Shown: in pieces, positions 35,680 through 47,364 of the stretch
Numbering within the stretch: position 1 is the stretch's first letter
How the letters are laid out: each line of letters begins with the position of its first letter
Assembly (NCBI RefSeq): GCF_024586455.1
Contig: NC_065919.1
Location: 11,634,368 to 11,698,367 of the forward strand
Direction: 5' to 3'
From: Bactrocera neohumeralis
Taxonomy: Eukaryota; Arthropoda; Insecta; Diptera; Tephritidae
Length of the DNA stretch: 64,000 bases
Notes under the pieces: generated by a model
Databases searched by the model: none
Seen by the model: only the letters and a program-made list of their open reading frames with translations
Told to the model about the DNA's origin: nothing
Translations under genes and position numbers: made by a program

Positions 35680-35812
35680 TTCTCACGATAGTCGAGTCTG
35701 GTTAATCGGAACCGACCCGGATTTTTACAAGGCAAAGAACTGTCAATTCGGCAAAATTCTTTCAAATAACATCAAGTATGTTTTCTGCCGCTAAAACAAC
35801 AACAAAGGAAAG
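35680..35812 (-). repeat. Short GTT-led interspersed repeat, copy B
   Basis: Minus strand: GTTGTTGTTTTAGCGGCAGA, an extra AT-rich stretch of about 25 bases, ATTTTGCCGAATTGACAGTT, AAAAATCCGGGTCGGTTCCG, CGACTATCGTGAGAACG. Same order of blocks as copies at 34.9 and 53.1 kb. Confidence 0.75.
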
Positions 35813-37025
35813 GACGCCAACATTTCTTACCAGCACATATAAAAATCTTAATGTATTTATTCCACCTTTTTTATATGGAAACCCACCATAAATGCCGACT
35901 TTCACAACATGTGTGGAATTAGGAGGGTTGGAGAATAGCCTGCTGACAAAATTACCGAAATCTCTTGTTTGAACCAAATATTTTATTTTAAAATAATTAC
36001 CTTACTGTGCAGAGTTTCTGCAAATAATTGGCATTCAAATGTGTTCTGTGCTTGGCAAATAACTTTCATTGGAAAATATCCCAAAAACCAAAGGCAAAAA
36101 TCCATTTTGCGATTGATTACGAAAATAAGGAGAGTATACAAACACACACTCATCTTTTGTATATTGAAATGGTGCAGCAACATTTTCAAATGAATATTTT
36201 CGATATCGAAACAAAAATTCTCAATTGTAAATTGTTTCACTAGAAATACCCAAAATAGCTTTATTGCATAGGAAAACAAGCAAACAAATCAAGATTTAAC
36301 AAAAGTTAAAGTGGGTCACTGCAATAGGCTGCTTGTGACAGATCGAACATGAGGACGAACTCAAGTGCATGCACACACGTTTCGAAATTCCACCTGCAAT
36401 GCGTACGGGAATCAGTGAGCTGCCATTGAAGCTAGGAATTTACCAGGAACCGATTGGTGCTGAACGACAACTCACACACACCAGCTGATGGGAGAGAACA
36501 AACACTTTTCCAAGAACAAAAACACACAAAAAAAAATTAAGTAAATAAACGAATGCCAGTTGCATACCATACAACAGTGTTTCGAGAATAATACGATAAA
36601 GGCGAGTACACACTGACAAGCTTACCTCTTTTTCTAGCATGTAAAGTGTTTGCAATTCTTACAGTAGGGAAATCGTGTGAAGCGAGCAACTCTAATGTGT
36701 TAAGAGGCAAAAAACTTATGCTGTTTTGCAAAACGGAATGCAATAACAGAATTACTAGTAAGTGTCAGTTGTCATATGCCGGCTAAAAGCTAATCCGCTA
36801 CATATGTATACAAAAATTTCAGACGCCACAGCATGTAGACACTATTTGGTAAAACAAAGCCATCGGATTCGATGGAATGCAATTCTACTACCTTAGTATG
36901 CATAGAATGTAATCAAAGTGATTAGAAGTTATTTCACGACTAAAAATTTCTGCAATGAAAACACAACAGTCAAAAAAATTAATGGAAAATTTAGTATACT
37001 TTTGAACTGTCAGAAAGAAAATATA
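35813..37025. other. Non-coding stretch, nothing recognised
   Basis: AT-rich, with several frames open on both strands at 35969-36743 but no motif. No element ends were found before the mariner at 37026. Confidence 0.35.
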
Positions 37026-38305
37026 TTGGGTAGTCGAAAAATTTGTATTTTGTCAATAGATGTCGTTGCAGTCGTATATTTCCAGTGCTAACAATCACAT
37101 TGTGTCATATCATATGGTGTTGGAAAGGTGAGATTTTAAGCTTCATTTAACCAAAAAAAATAAATTCGGGGAAGTTGAAAAATGTTACAGCGGTTCAAAA
37201 ATGAGTGAAAATAATGAAGAAATTCGCTATATTTTGAAATTTTTGGTATAAAAAAGGGAAGAATGCCAAGCAAGCCAACATTGAAATCTGTGAAGTTTAC
37301 GGAGACGATGCTGTATCAGTTCGTGTAGCACAACAATGGTTCGCTCGCTTCCGTTCTGGACATTTCGATGTGAAAGATGCACCTCGCGCTGGTCGACTTA
37401 TCGTCCAAAAAGTCGATGAAATTATGCAAAAGGTTGACCAGGACCGTCACATAAGCAGCCAAGACAACGCTAAGGAACTTAACATTCATCAGCAAACGGT
37501 TTTGAGCCATTTAAAAAAGACTGGCTACAAAAAGAAGCTCGATGTTTGGGCACCACATGAATTGTCTGTGAAACATTTAATGGACCGAATTAACATCTAC
37601 GATTCTTTGCTGAAACGAAATGAAATCGAACCATTCTGAAGCGAATCTTAGCAAGAGACGAAAAGTGGATCAAATACCACAATAATGTGCGAAAAAGATC
37701 ATGGTCCAAATGTGGTGAAGCTCAAAAAATGGTCGCAAAGCCAGTATTGATGCCTCGAAAGGTTATGCTGAGTGTTTGGTGGGATTGGAAATGAATCATC
37801 CACTATGAGCTGCGCCAGCCTGGTCGAACGATTAATTCTAAATTTTACTGTCAACAACTGATGATATTGAAGCAAGCAATCGTAAAAAGTCGTAAGTCGG
37901 CCAGAACTGATCAACAGAAAGGGCTTCGTCTTTCATCAGGACAACGCTAGACCACACACATCTTTGATGACTCGGCAAAAGCTGGGAGAGCTTGGCTGGG
38001 AAGTTTTGATGCATTCACCATATAGCCCTGACCTTGCACCATCGGACTACCACTTGTTTCGGTCAATGCAGAACTCCCTTAATGCGGAAAAGTTGGCTTC
38101 AAGAGAAGCCTGTGAAAATTACTTGTCGCAGTTTTTCGCCGAGAAACCAGAAAAATTTTACACTGATGGAATAATGTCGCTAGCGGAAAAATGGCAAAAA
38201 GTGGTCGACCAAAATACATATTTGATTCATTAAAGATCATTATAAATAAAAAAAAATAAGTTGAAGTTTGAATGGAAATACGAAAAGACTTTTTCGACTG
38301 CCCAA
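37026..38305 (+). mobile_element. Mariner element, nearly full length, inactive
   Basis: Bounded by inverted ends (TTGGGTAGTCGAAAAA left, CTTTTTCGACTGCCCAA right) and TA dinucleotides. The transposase starts at ATG 37201 (MSENNEEIRYILKF) and is broken by a frameshift near 37246. It continues QQWFARFRSGHFDVKDA, QDRHISSQDNAKELNIHQQT and ELSVKHLMDRINIYDSLLKR. A second shift near 37637 follows, then RDEKWIKYHNNVRKRSW with the first Asp, WWDWK then TGA, a third shift near 37890, FHQDNARPHTSLMTRQKLGE with the second Asp and HSPYSPDLAPSDYHLFRSMQ with the third. All three acidic residues survive, but at least four lesions prevent a product. Confidence 0.93.
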
Positions 38306-38787
38306 TATTTGTATATGTATGTATTTTTACAAATATTTATTGTTGCTATAGCAAATACGATATTTTCGCCAAAGCTTTGAATATATTTTTCTTATTTTTC
38401 CTGTGCGTTGTCCGCTGTTCAGGTCAAGGTTGCAGAGCGCACGACTTAAGTACGCAATAAACAGCAAATGCAAATAAATGCACATCATATTACAAGATAT
38501 ATTTCGAGACGCTTAAGTAAAAACATGTATAAAAAAAAATAAGGACAAATAAAAAAAGCTGGAAAGCAACCAAAAAGGAAAAAGGCAACAGAAACTCAAT
38601 GACACAACAAGCAAAAGCAGAAAGTGTAGAAATTTTGAGTACACTGACCGACAAAATAGAACAGAATTTATATAAAATATGTGAAATTAATAAAATTACG
38701 ATGTTTTAGAACAGGAAACTGCACTCTCGATTTGCAAAGCATTAGACTGCTTGGATTACTTATGAGAGATTTCTAAGGGAAACACTA
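38306..38787. other. Non-coding stretch
   Basis: AT-rich flank between the mariner and the TTAA element. Nothing recognised. Confidence 0.35.
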
Positions 38788-39175
38788 TTAAGGGGTTACA
38801 TGGGTTTCAGGGCTACAAAAAACCGATATTTTACTATCTTGTTTAACTCTATAACAGCTCTAGAACATTGTCCGAAATACTCAAGTTGAGCCGAGTAATA
38901 GTTTTGGAATTACCGCCTTGAAAAGTTGGTCACTCAAGGTCAGCTATGCAGTCACTAAAAACTTTAAACGCCTTTTTTCTCAAAACTGTATTTTCGTGGA
39001 CAGTTGTTAAGATTTCTCACGAACTACTCAACCGATATTAATGAGATTTTGGACAAATCTTCAAGATATATGTACGTGGACGGAACCGCTACTACGTTGC
39101 ATAAAAGTATTTTTCATACTCACCAGAAACCATTGGTAGAAATATAGAAATGATCTACGGGGTCTAACCATATCC
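38788..39175. mobile_element. Diverged TTAA-type MITE relative
   Basis: Begins TTAAGGGGTTACATGGG. Its centre (ACTTTAAACGCCTTTTTTCT, CAAAACTGTATTTTCG, GATTTCTCACGAACTACTCA) resembles the element at 42240-42886. The right end (GGGGTCTAACCATATCC) is only weakly related to the left. Distant or decayed family member. Confidence 0.5.
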
Positions 39176-39923
39176 GTATCTTCATATAACACAGAGGAAG
39201 AAACGCATGAAGTACGATGGCCAGCAATCGCCCACTTCTAGTGCACTACTCAACGCTTAAGCAGCGCTTCTGCTCATAACGCAGCCTTCTTTCTCCCTTC
39301 TTTTGCATACGCCATTGCTTTTGTTGTTGCGCCATACTTGCAGTGCAGCAATTTTAACTAGCAAATAAATTTTTTACCACAAGTAAATTTCTACACTTAT
39401 GACAAGTATTGCATAACTGTCCATGTCAGACACCGACAGTAGCAGCAGCAATAGCAAGTGCGGCAACAAAAAACTAGCAAGTTTGTACTCTAGGCAGCCA
39501 CTTTGCCCTCACCCCGCACCCTCACCTTCACATTAATCAACAAAATGCTGCTTTTTATTAGATACATACTATATATGTATGTATGAGTGGCACTTTTGCA
39601 CGCTTCGAATATTATGTGGGTGCGAGTGTTTGGTTTGTGTATGTTTGTGCCCTTAGAAGTTAACCGTTTGAAGTGTTAATTTCACCCAGTTGCAAGTGTT
39701 GCTGGTGCAAAAAAAAAAAAAACAAATAACAAAAATGAAAAGTGAAGACTTGCGCAAAAAAGTAACTCAACGAGCGGAAATAGCAATTGGCTGCACTTGT
39801 AAGGAATGTTAACCTCTAATTGTGGTTTGCCCAGAAAAAGCAAGAGAGTTTTTAGTAGAAAAAAAAAATTAATTACTTAAATAAATGTAACAGGGATCGC
39901 GTAATTTTATTTATAAAAATATA
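39176..39923. other. Non-coding stretch, nothing recognised
   Basis: No gene or element seen. An A14 run lies near 39709. Confidence 0.35.
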
Positions 39924-39968
39924 TATAACCACATAAGCGGTGTCTACGCCAATAAAGAAGAAGAAGAG
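39924..39968 (+). mobile_element. RTE LINE 3' tail only
   Basis: TATAACCACATAAGCGGTGT then CTACGCCAATAAAGAAGAAG. It is the same 3' tail as at 59455-59505, without any LINE body upstream. Confidence 0.65.
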
Positions 39969-40074
39969 AATTCATAAACATTTTTTATAAATTTGCCATA
40001 GAGATTAGGGTGCTTAAACAATTGAAATTAACATTTTACACGCTCAAAAGCTGATATTTGCTGGTAAAACAAAA
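39969..40074. other. Short spacer
   Basis: Nothing recognised between the LINE tail and array 7. Confidence 0.3.
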
Positions 40075-40640
40075 AAGAGCTTAACTAGGGTTGCAACGAA
40101 GCAATAATACCCTCACAGCTGCATTTCATATACCATATGGGTATAAAAAGAACTTGAACTTGATTTCGTTTGATCAGTTTGTATGACAGCTATATATTAT
40201 AATGGTCCGATCTGAACAATTTCTTGGGAGATTATGCAGCTGCCTAGAATTACAACCTCTGCCAAATTTCGTTAAGACAACTCGTCAAATAAAAAAGTTT
40301 TCCATATAAAGACTTGAATTGGTTCGGTCAGTTTGTATGGCAGCTAGGTGCTATAATGGTCCGATCTAAAAAATTTCTTGGGATATCGTAGCATTTTCTA
40401 TAGGAAATAATCCATGCCAAATTTGTTTAACATATCTCGTGAAATAAAAAAGTTTTTCATATAAGGACTCGATTTTACGCGTTCAATTTGTATGGCAGCT
40501 ATATGCTATAGTGGTTCGATCCGAACTCTATGTTCGTAGATTGTAGCCCTGCCTGGAACAGTTATCTGTGCCAAATTTCGTGAAGATATCTCGTCAAATA
40601 ACAAAATTTTCCATACAAGGACATATACCAAGTTGTTTCT
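40075..40640 (+). repeat. 155-bp dispersed array 7
   Basis: Head module AGGGTTGCAACGAAGC with TAATACCCTCACAGCTGC, followed by three units (GTATGACAGCTATATATTAT, GTATGGCAGCTAGGTGCTAT, GTATGGCAGCTATATGCTAT). It stops within a unit at CCATACAAGGACATAT. The head hairpin is decayed here. Confidence 0.85.
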
Positions 40641-41039
40641 TAAAATATATTGAATTTATCAGTTGTCCATTTTTCCCTCTGTAACCGATTTTTTGCTGTT
40701 AATTAAACGTAAACACCCAGCTAAATGACTAAATTTAGAGCATGTTGAAATTTTTCTCAAACCTAAATGCAATGTATTTCATCTGGATATGATAATATGA
40801 TAATAAACTTACACAATTTTTCCTATACGAAAATCTAAAGCACGCAAACATACCTGAAAAGATAAGAAAGGAGAAAGCAATTAACACAATGTAAACTATG
40901 TAAGCGAAGTTTTGTATTTGTAATGCATTTTGGCAATTAGTTGCTCAATTAGTCAATAAAATTTACAACAAGGTCTTTAAGTTTAAATCGTGTTCCTCTT
41001 AAAACAAAACAACTGCATCATTTACAGAATTTTATGTAA
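40641..41039. other. Non-coding stretch
   Basis: AT-rich, nothing recognised. Confidence 0.35.
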
Positions 41040-41510
41040 GGTTTTTACACTACTAAAAACCTTAAAAATTAAAAAAAAAGAAGTAAAATTTTTAAAAAAT
41101 AAATAAAAACTTCAAAAAAAAATCTTAAAAAATAAATAAAAAAATAAAAATTAAAAAAAAAAATAAAAATTAAAAAAAAAAATAAAAAAAAATAAAAATT
41201 AAAAAAAAAAAAAAAATAAAAATTAAAAAAAAAAAAAAAAATTAATAAAAAAATATAAATTAAAAAAATAAAAATTAAAAAAAAAAAATAAAAAAATATA
41301 TTAAAAAAAAAATAAAAAAATATATTAAAAAAAAAAAAATAAAAAAAAATATTAAAAAAATAAAAAAAAATATTGAAAATAAAAAAAAAAAAAAATAAAA
41401 AAAAATAAAAAAAAAAATATAAAAAAAAAAAAAAAAATTAAAAAAAAATAAAAAATATATATTAAAAAAATATATATGTATATATATATATTAAAAAAAA
41501 ATAAAAATTT
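41040..41510. repeat. A-rich simple repeat, (A)nT type
   Basis: About 470 bases of A runs separated by single T or TAT. The strand bias is nearly complete. Assembly in such tracts is error-prone. Confidence 0.95.
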
Positions 41511-42239
41511 CCTATCTTAAGACATTACGCATATATTAAACAAGATCACTTGTACCGGTTCACCATGCAAAAGTAGGATGATATCACATAACTTTTGTTT
41601 ACCAATTTTTCAATTTTTTTTTTTTTGTTTTTGCGTTGATAATTAATTATGTGCCATTGTGTGGTAGGGTCCAATGACGGGTCAATAGCATCATTACGTT
41701 CCAAAAGTAATTAACTTAAATTTTCAGAACCTTTTTTTGACAATATATGTATGTACATATATGCGTGTCTACACATTTAGCAGACATAAAAATGAAACAA
41801 AACTAAAATTCCTTTGTGAGCTTAATTAATTTAACATTGAAGCGTTTTTATTTCACGCTTGTAATTAAATAGCAATATGTGTATGCATGTATTCCCAACA
41901 CGCTTTTGTCGCCGCTGCAAGGGCAAGTTGAAGGTGCTTGAAGGTCTGTATGGTCGTTTTGGTGCGCGTGTTGCTGCATGTCATCGCCGATGTGTCACAA
42001 TTTTCGTTAATGTCATTTACAAATATTGTGCAATTATTGATAATTGTATTTGTGCAAGCATACACACACACATCATGCGAGATATTTACGGCAGCAGTAG
42101 AGCTTGCAAGCCAAAAGCAATACAAAGGGGGGAAAGTATAAAAAAGAACAAAAACTTGATTGAAAAAACAACAACTCGATATTGGAAGTAACGAAATATA
42201 TAAACAACAACAAGACTGTATCAATATTTAGCTATGAAG
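41511..42239. other. Non-coding stretch, nothing recognised
   Basis: Several overlapping frames at 41865-42224 on both strands have no motif. No RNA gene recognised. Confidence 0.35.
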
Positions 42240-42886
42240 TTAAGGGGGTATTCTGGTCTAGAAATTTAAAAAAATTGAATTTTTTTTTTATATTTTCAAA
42301 GTTTAACTATTCAGGAATATGTGTACAAGAGGATTTTTCAAAATTCAAATTATTTTCGGAGATATAGGCATTTTTCTGACGCGGCATCCAAACTGGTTCG
42401 GCCGGAACTAATCGAACAAAAGACTTTACGCGAAACTTTAAACGCGTTTTTCTCAAAACTGACTTTTTCGGAACGATACCCACGATTTCTCAGGTTCTAC
42501 TGGAGCGATTTACTTGAAATTTTTATAGAGTTCTCTTTGCAGGCTTGTCTATGGTTGGAACTAGCCCCTTCCCCAAATTTTTATTTTTATTATTTTTAAA
42601 AAAGTCGAAATAGTCCGAAAAAGTTATCCAAACAAACTTTTTTTTTCAGGCAGTCGCCATTTTGTGAAAAATATTTTTTCCCACTTTTCCGTAGTTCCGG
42701 CCATTGCGACATTGCGACATTATTCTAGATTAATAATCTTTTTTTTCGTTTCAGATAACTAGGAGGGTTGAAATCATCACTAATAAAAAAATGGATGGTA
42801 AACATAATTTTTGAAATTTTTTACTTTTTTTAACACTTGAAAAATTACCTGAAATTCATGCTTCTAGACCAGAATAGCCCCTTAAG
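42240..42886. mobile_element. TTAA-flanked MITE, 647 bp
   Basis: The left end reads TTAAGGGGGTATTCTGGTCT and continues AGAA. The right end is its reverse complement with one mismatch (TTCTAGACCAGAATAGCCCC then TTAA). TTAA on both sides fits piggyBac-type target use. The interior has no transposase; an 89-codon-scale frame across it looks like chance. A related partial copy is at 46861-47260. Confidence 0.85.
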
Positions 42887-42899
42887 TGCAAAGTGTGAT

Positions 42900-42960
42900 C
42901 CAACGGTAGGATCAACCATGTAACCTAAACTAAACCAACCTAAACTAACCTAGCCCAACC
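42900..42960 (+). mobile_element. LINE 3' tail remnant
   Basis: GTAACCTAAACTAAACCAAC and CTAACCTAGCCCAACC resemble the (CTAAC)n tails that end the LINE relics at 15.55 and 34.48 kb. No body was found. Confidence 0.4.
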
Positions 42961-44258
42961 AATTGTGGAAGCACTTTTACCACTCTGATTAACCTCTCAG
43001 ATTATATTTTATGGACATGAATGAAGAGAAGCCATTAGTTACCGAACGACAACTAATTTTGGGCAACCTTCACGAAATTCGTCTCGGAGTGCTTGGAGCT
43101 CCCTCTAATGAATTTAATTCCAACTTATCTCCGATATGAATATTTAAAGTTCTGGAAATAACACAAACAAAAGTATGTATAGCATCACAAATGGCAAACT
43201 TCAAAACAAAGTTCTGTGTTACCAGATTGCTACACTAAGATTGCCAAATCCCGAAATATAAAAGGCAACCTACGTACATTTCGACGCATGTCACTCCTCT
43301 TAACGCTCCAATCAAGTTCTCGCTTTCAAATTGCCGTTGTGTAATTTGACATGTACGGTAGGCTAATATGCGTTCATCATTTCCTTTGAGCAGCGCACAC
43401 ACATCATTATAATGAATTCAAATTTAATTGTCCTTCACAAATGTAACACAAGCCGATCGAAAATGTAACGGCTGTCTGACATAAGCTACCACCACGTTTG
43501 AGTGGCGGCATAAAGTTGTGAAACGGGTACTCGTATTATATAAATTATGTATATACATATGTACAAAAATATATAAAAATTATATGGCAACATTTTTGAA
43601 AATTTTAGAAATCTACTTTCCTTATAAAATTTTTTAGTAGTGTTTTTTTTATCTTCTTTGTATATAAAATATACTACGATGTATGCTTGGCAGCAGTGTT
43701 TAACTTACAGCTCAAAGCATTATTTTTTGGCAACTAGTCACTGTATGTAGTATTTCTGCTCATTATTGAAACTTCCTTGTAAAATTATTCTTAAGCATAT
43801 TAAACATACATATGTATTTCACATTTCTTCTCCAACTGCTGTATTGAAATCATTAGATTCGATATGCCTTTGAACTCAAAAATTTTTTCACGTTTTCATT
43901 TGGCTGTTTTTCTTTTCTTTTTCGCCGCACGAATTTTAGTTATATAATTGTCTTTGCTGTCAAACTCTGCTGCTTCTTAAACGTCTGGGGGAAACTCGAT
44001 AGGCCTAGTTCGATGACTGACACAGATTGATTGATTGCTATTTGCATATTATACGTACATAGAGTATGAGATTCTTGGCAATGACGTTTGAGCCAAAAAG
44101 CAATTTTAATTTTTTAATATGTTTACGAGTCTTTATGGATATATAGTACATATATAACGGCAACTAAAATGCAAAATAGCGTAACATAACTTTTCATAAG
44201 TCTAAAGGTGAAGGAAAAACGATATAATAGAAAACACTCAGATAGAAAAAAAATTAGT
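42961..44258. other. Non-coding stretch, nothing recognised
   Basis: AT-rich, with no recognised exon, RNA gene or repeat end. Confidence 0.35.
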
Positions 44259-44385
44259 ATTGGTTATAAAGTGGTTATATATTGGTTAAAAAATGGTTAT
44301 ATATTGGTTATAAAATGGTTAAATAGTTATATATTGGTTATAAAATGGTTATATATTGGTTATAAAATAGTTATATATTGGTTAC
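44259..44385 (+). repeat. 22-bp minisatellite
   Basis: About five and a half copies of TTGGTTATAAAATGGTTATA, with a further TA completing the 22-base unit. One copy is shortened (AAATAGTTATATATTGG). A very similar word on the opposite strand lies at 62655-62684. Confidence 0.9.
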
Positions 44386-44510
44386 ATCTGAGAGCGGAAG
44401 CTGACGTAGTGAATCGTAAGCAATGAAAAACTGAATTTCGATTTTTTTAATAATAATATACGTTATTTTGCATTTTAGGTGACAATATATACAAGTACAG
44501 ATATACTACT

Positions 44511-45191
44511 GTGCCCAAAAAATAAGGTGACATTTGAATTTAAAGTGCGCGCGTGGAAGGATTTGGAGAATTATATTTTTTTTTAGGTTGCTAGTACTGT
44601 CAGTCACATTTATGTCAAATTTCATGTCTAAATATTCGATTTTTTGAGATACGTTCGTTTTTGCATTTTAAACGTGACGTTTTTTGTATGTCGAAAGTGA
44701 GCAAAGATATAATTTTGTATATCTAAGCGGATTTGTAATTAAATTATAAAGAATATTTTCTATTGCTATAATTTCAGCCGGCCGTGAAAAACATTCAGGG
44801 GCAAGTGAGGTGAATGGCAGTCGCGTTGGGTGTGTGATGCCCATATATAGAAACGCTTATAACTGGCGATAATGGATCTATTCCACACTGTATAAGTGTT
44901 CCGCAATACGGCGTTAGAAAGATAAGATTTCATTCCAAAAAAGTTCGCAGAGAACTTTGCGATTACCTGACTCAATATTGTTTCGAGCAGACGTCAATCT
45001 GGCGCCTGACACCTGTTCACCAAGCTCACCATGGGAAAATACGATAGATTTAGCGAAGAGCGACCATCCCGGAAAGTGACTACAACCAGTGTTTCGGCTG
45101 AAAATCCGTTGGTAAGCATTGCATGGTTACTTTGAAGGGGATAAATGTGAATAAATACTACAAAATGAACCACGCTTATTTTTTGGGCATT
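44511..45191. mobile_element. Tc1/mariner-like non-autonomous element
   Basis: Ends: GTGCCCAAAAAATAAGGTGA on the left and CGCTTATTTTTTGGGCA on the right, a 14-base match as inverted repeats. The interior holds only scraps of coding-like sequence (MSKVSKDIILYI at 44691) and no catalytic motifs. The assignment rests on the ends and TA-rich flanks. Confidence 0.65.
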
Positions 45192-45610
45192 AACTTTGTA
45201 ATTAAATTATAAAGAATATTTTCTATTGCTATAATTTCACTGCCGAAAAACATTCAGTGACAAATGAGGTCAAGCAGTATCGGCATAAATATATAGACTC
45301 TAATAGATGGCTAATCCGTATCCCGCACTGTATAAGTGTTCCGCAATACGGCGTTAGAAAGATATGATATTATTCTAAAAACCCAGAGAGTTATGAGATG
45401 GTTCCGGTAAATGTGACTACAAAGATGAATAACGCTTCAGCAGACCAATTAGCGCAAATATCGATTAAAATAGTGATCAAGCGAGGACTGACAGCCAGAG
45501 AAGTTTTTCTATGGTGGGGCCGGCAAACTCTATTGTAAACTTCTCTTCGGTCTGAAATAAAAATAGCCCAAAACGGTCAGGAGTGAAATTGTTTTCCATC
45601 AGGACACACA
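45192..45610. mobile_element. Second, 5'-deleted copy of the 44.5-kb element
   Basis: Resumes immediately after the first copy's right end with TTGTAATTAAATTATAAAGA, TTCTATTGCTATAATTTCA and GTATAAGTGTTCCGCAATAC, all also in the first copy at 44728-44940. Beyond about 45400, fragments such as REVFLWWG and VKLFSIRTH hint at a decayed transposase (WWD and FHQD-like). Weak. Confidence 0.55.
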
Positions 45611-46079
45611 CTTCGCGCAAATGGCAAAAAAAAACCATTTAAAATTCATGACCGCAAAAACATATAAATAAATAAAAAGCATATTAAATCAAAATATGTT
45701 TTTCATAAACACTTAACAATGTATTTTGAGCCACTATTGCACTTCTCGAGTGAGTACTCGAACAAACAATATAATCATTAAAAATGTCAAAAACAAATGC
45801 ACTCGTTGCCTCAATTGATTCTTCACTGCTGGTCATTGAAGTTTTTATAGGCTACTGACCATGAGCACGCACGGAAATAAATCATTTCCATATAACAATA
45901 GGTACACATGTGCATTAGGGTGGCACAGAAAACATAAAAAATTAAAAAAATAGTTTTCCGTTTCATCGCTCCACAGTTGTTAACTGTTCACCTTTATGCT
46001 TTACGTCGATTATAGAGCTATCGATTTAAACAAAAAAACATATTTTCTTGATTTCACGAGTTAAAAACCCCACATAACA
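45611..46079. other. Spacer with possible element edge
   Basis: AT-rich. TTAGGGTGGCACAGAAAACA at about 45916 could be the decayed left terminus of the transposase relic that follows, but no matching right end was found. Confidence 0.3.
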
Positions 46080-46790
46080 ACGGGTGACGCTCGACCTTCC
46101 CAAGCGACATCGCCTCGCTATATGGGCTCTTGAAAAGTTGCAAGAAGATTTCCGACGTTTTAGAAACAAATTTTGTTCAGCGCTGAGGCCCATTTCTGGC
46201 TCAATGGGTATGTAAACAAGCAAAATTGCCGCTTTTGTGACGAAAAGCAACCTGAGAGATTCAAGAGCTGTCATTTCATCCAGAAGAAACAACGGTTTGG
46301 TGTCGTTTATGGGACGGTAAAATCATTGGTCCATACTTCTGCAAAAATGTTGCCGGTAAAAACATAACCGTCAATGGCGGCCGTTATAGTGCCATGATAA
46401 CCGACTATTCAATGCATGAAGAAATTGAAGCTCGTGATCTCGGCGACATTTGATTTCAACAAGACGGTGCCACTTTCCACAAGTCACATCAAACAACGGA
46501 TTTATTGAGAGAACACTTCGGTGAACAGATAATTATACGTTTTGGGTCGTTTGGATCAAGCCGTTAAACTTTTGTGGGGATATGTAAAGTCTAAAATCTA
46601 CGCAGACAATCCCGCTTCGAGGCAAAACATCACGTGTGTCATTCGCCAGTAACCAGTCGAAATGCTCGAAAGAGTCATCAAAAATGGGACTCAACGGATG
46701 GACGAACTGAGACGTAGCCGCGGCCAACATTTGAAAGAGATAACCTTCAAAAAATAAATGCCAAAGAGTGTTCTTTCGAATGGTACTAAA
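46080..46790 (+). pseudogene. IS630/Tc1/mariner-type transposase relic
   Basis: LPKRHRLAIWALEKLQEDF, then after a frame change FSAEAHFWLNGYVNKQNC (46177 onward; normally FSDEAHF, so the first catalytic Asp is Ala), then RYSAMITDYSMHEEIEARD, FQQDGATFHKSHQTTDLL with the second Asp preceded by a TGA, and near the end NPASRQN-like pieces and LERVIKNGTQRMDEL. The N-terminal DNA-binding half is missing. The same family occurs at 51.0 kb (antisense) and 53.0 kb. Confidence 0.8.
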
Positions 46791-46860
46791 CATTCCCAAT
46801 TAAATTTGAAGTTTTTTTTTTTTAAATGTAGAGAATGCCGAAATGGAGGGGATCCACGTA

Positions 46861-47260
46861 TTGAGAGGGTATTCCAGTCTAAAAAAAAAATCGATTTATT
46901 TTTCTTTTTATATTTTCAAAGTTTAACTATTCAAGAATATGTCTACAAAAGGAATTCAAATTATTTTCGGAGATATAGGCGTTTTGCCAATCCGGCAACC
47001 AAACTTGTACGACTCGTTCGCGAAGTTTCAAAAAAGTTTTTCTCGATTTTTCTTTTCAAAATTAACTCAGTCTAGTAGAACCTGAGTTATCGTGAGTTAT
47101 TTCAGGTTCTACTGGACCGATTTACATGAAAACTTTAGAGGGTCTTTCTTATAGAATTGTCTATCTAAAACTAGCCATATCCTAAAATTTAAAGTGATAC
47201 GCATATTGCTTTATCGATTTCAAACTTTAGTATGTTATTTTCAAAGTTATAACCTATGCG
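46861..47260. mobile_element. Partial copy of the TTAA MITE
   Basis: GAGGGTATTCCAGTCTAAAA and TATTTTCAAAGTTTAACTAT, AAGAATATGTCTACAAAAGG and AAATTATTTTCGGAGATATA match 42244-42375 closely. The right terminus is not present. Confidence 0.75.
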
Positions 47261-47364
47261 GCTCCAAATTTAAGTGTCAGCCTAGTACAGAAGTAGATTT
47301 ATGCCAATACATGTAAATACATTGGGATCGTATATAAATTCCATTTTGTTAGCGAATTTTTTAT

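Noticed and set aside
41040..41510. A-rich tract as a processed pseudogene tail
   Set aside because: Far too long, interrupted by regular T, and there is no gene copy upstream.
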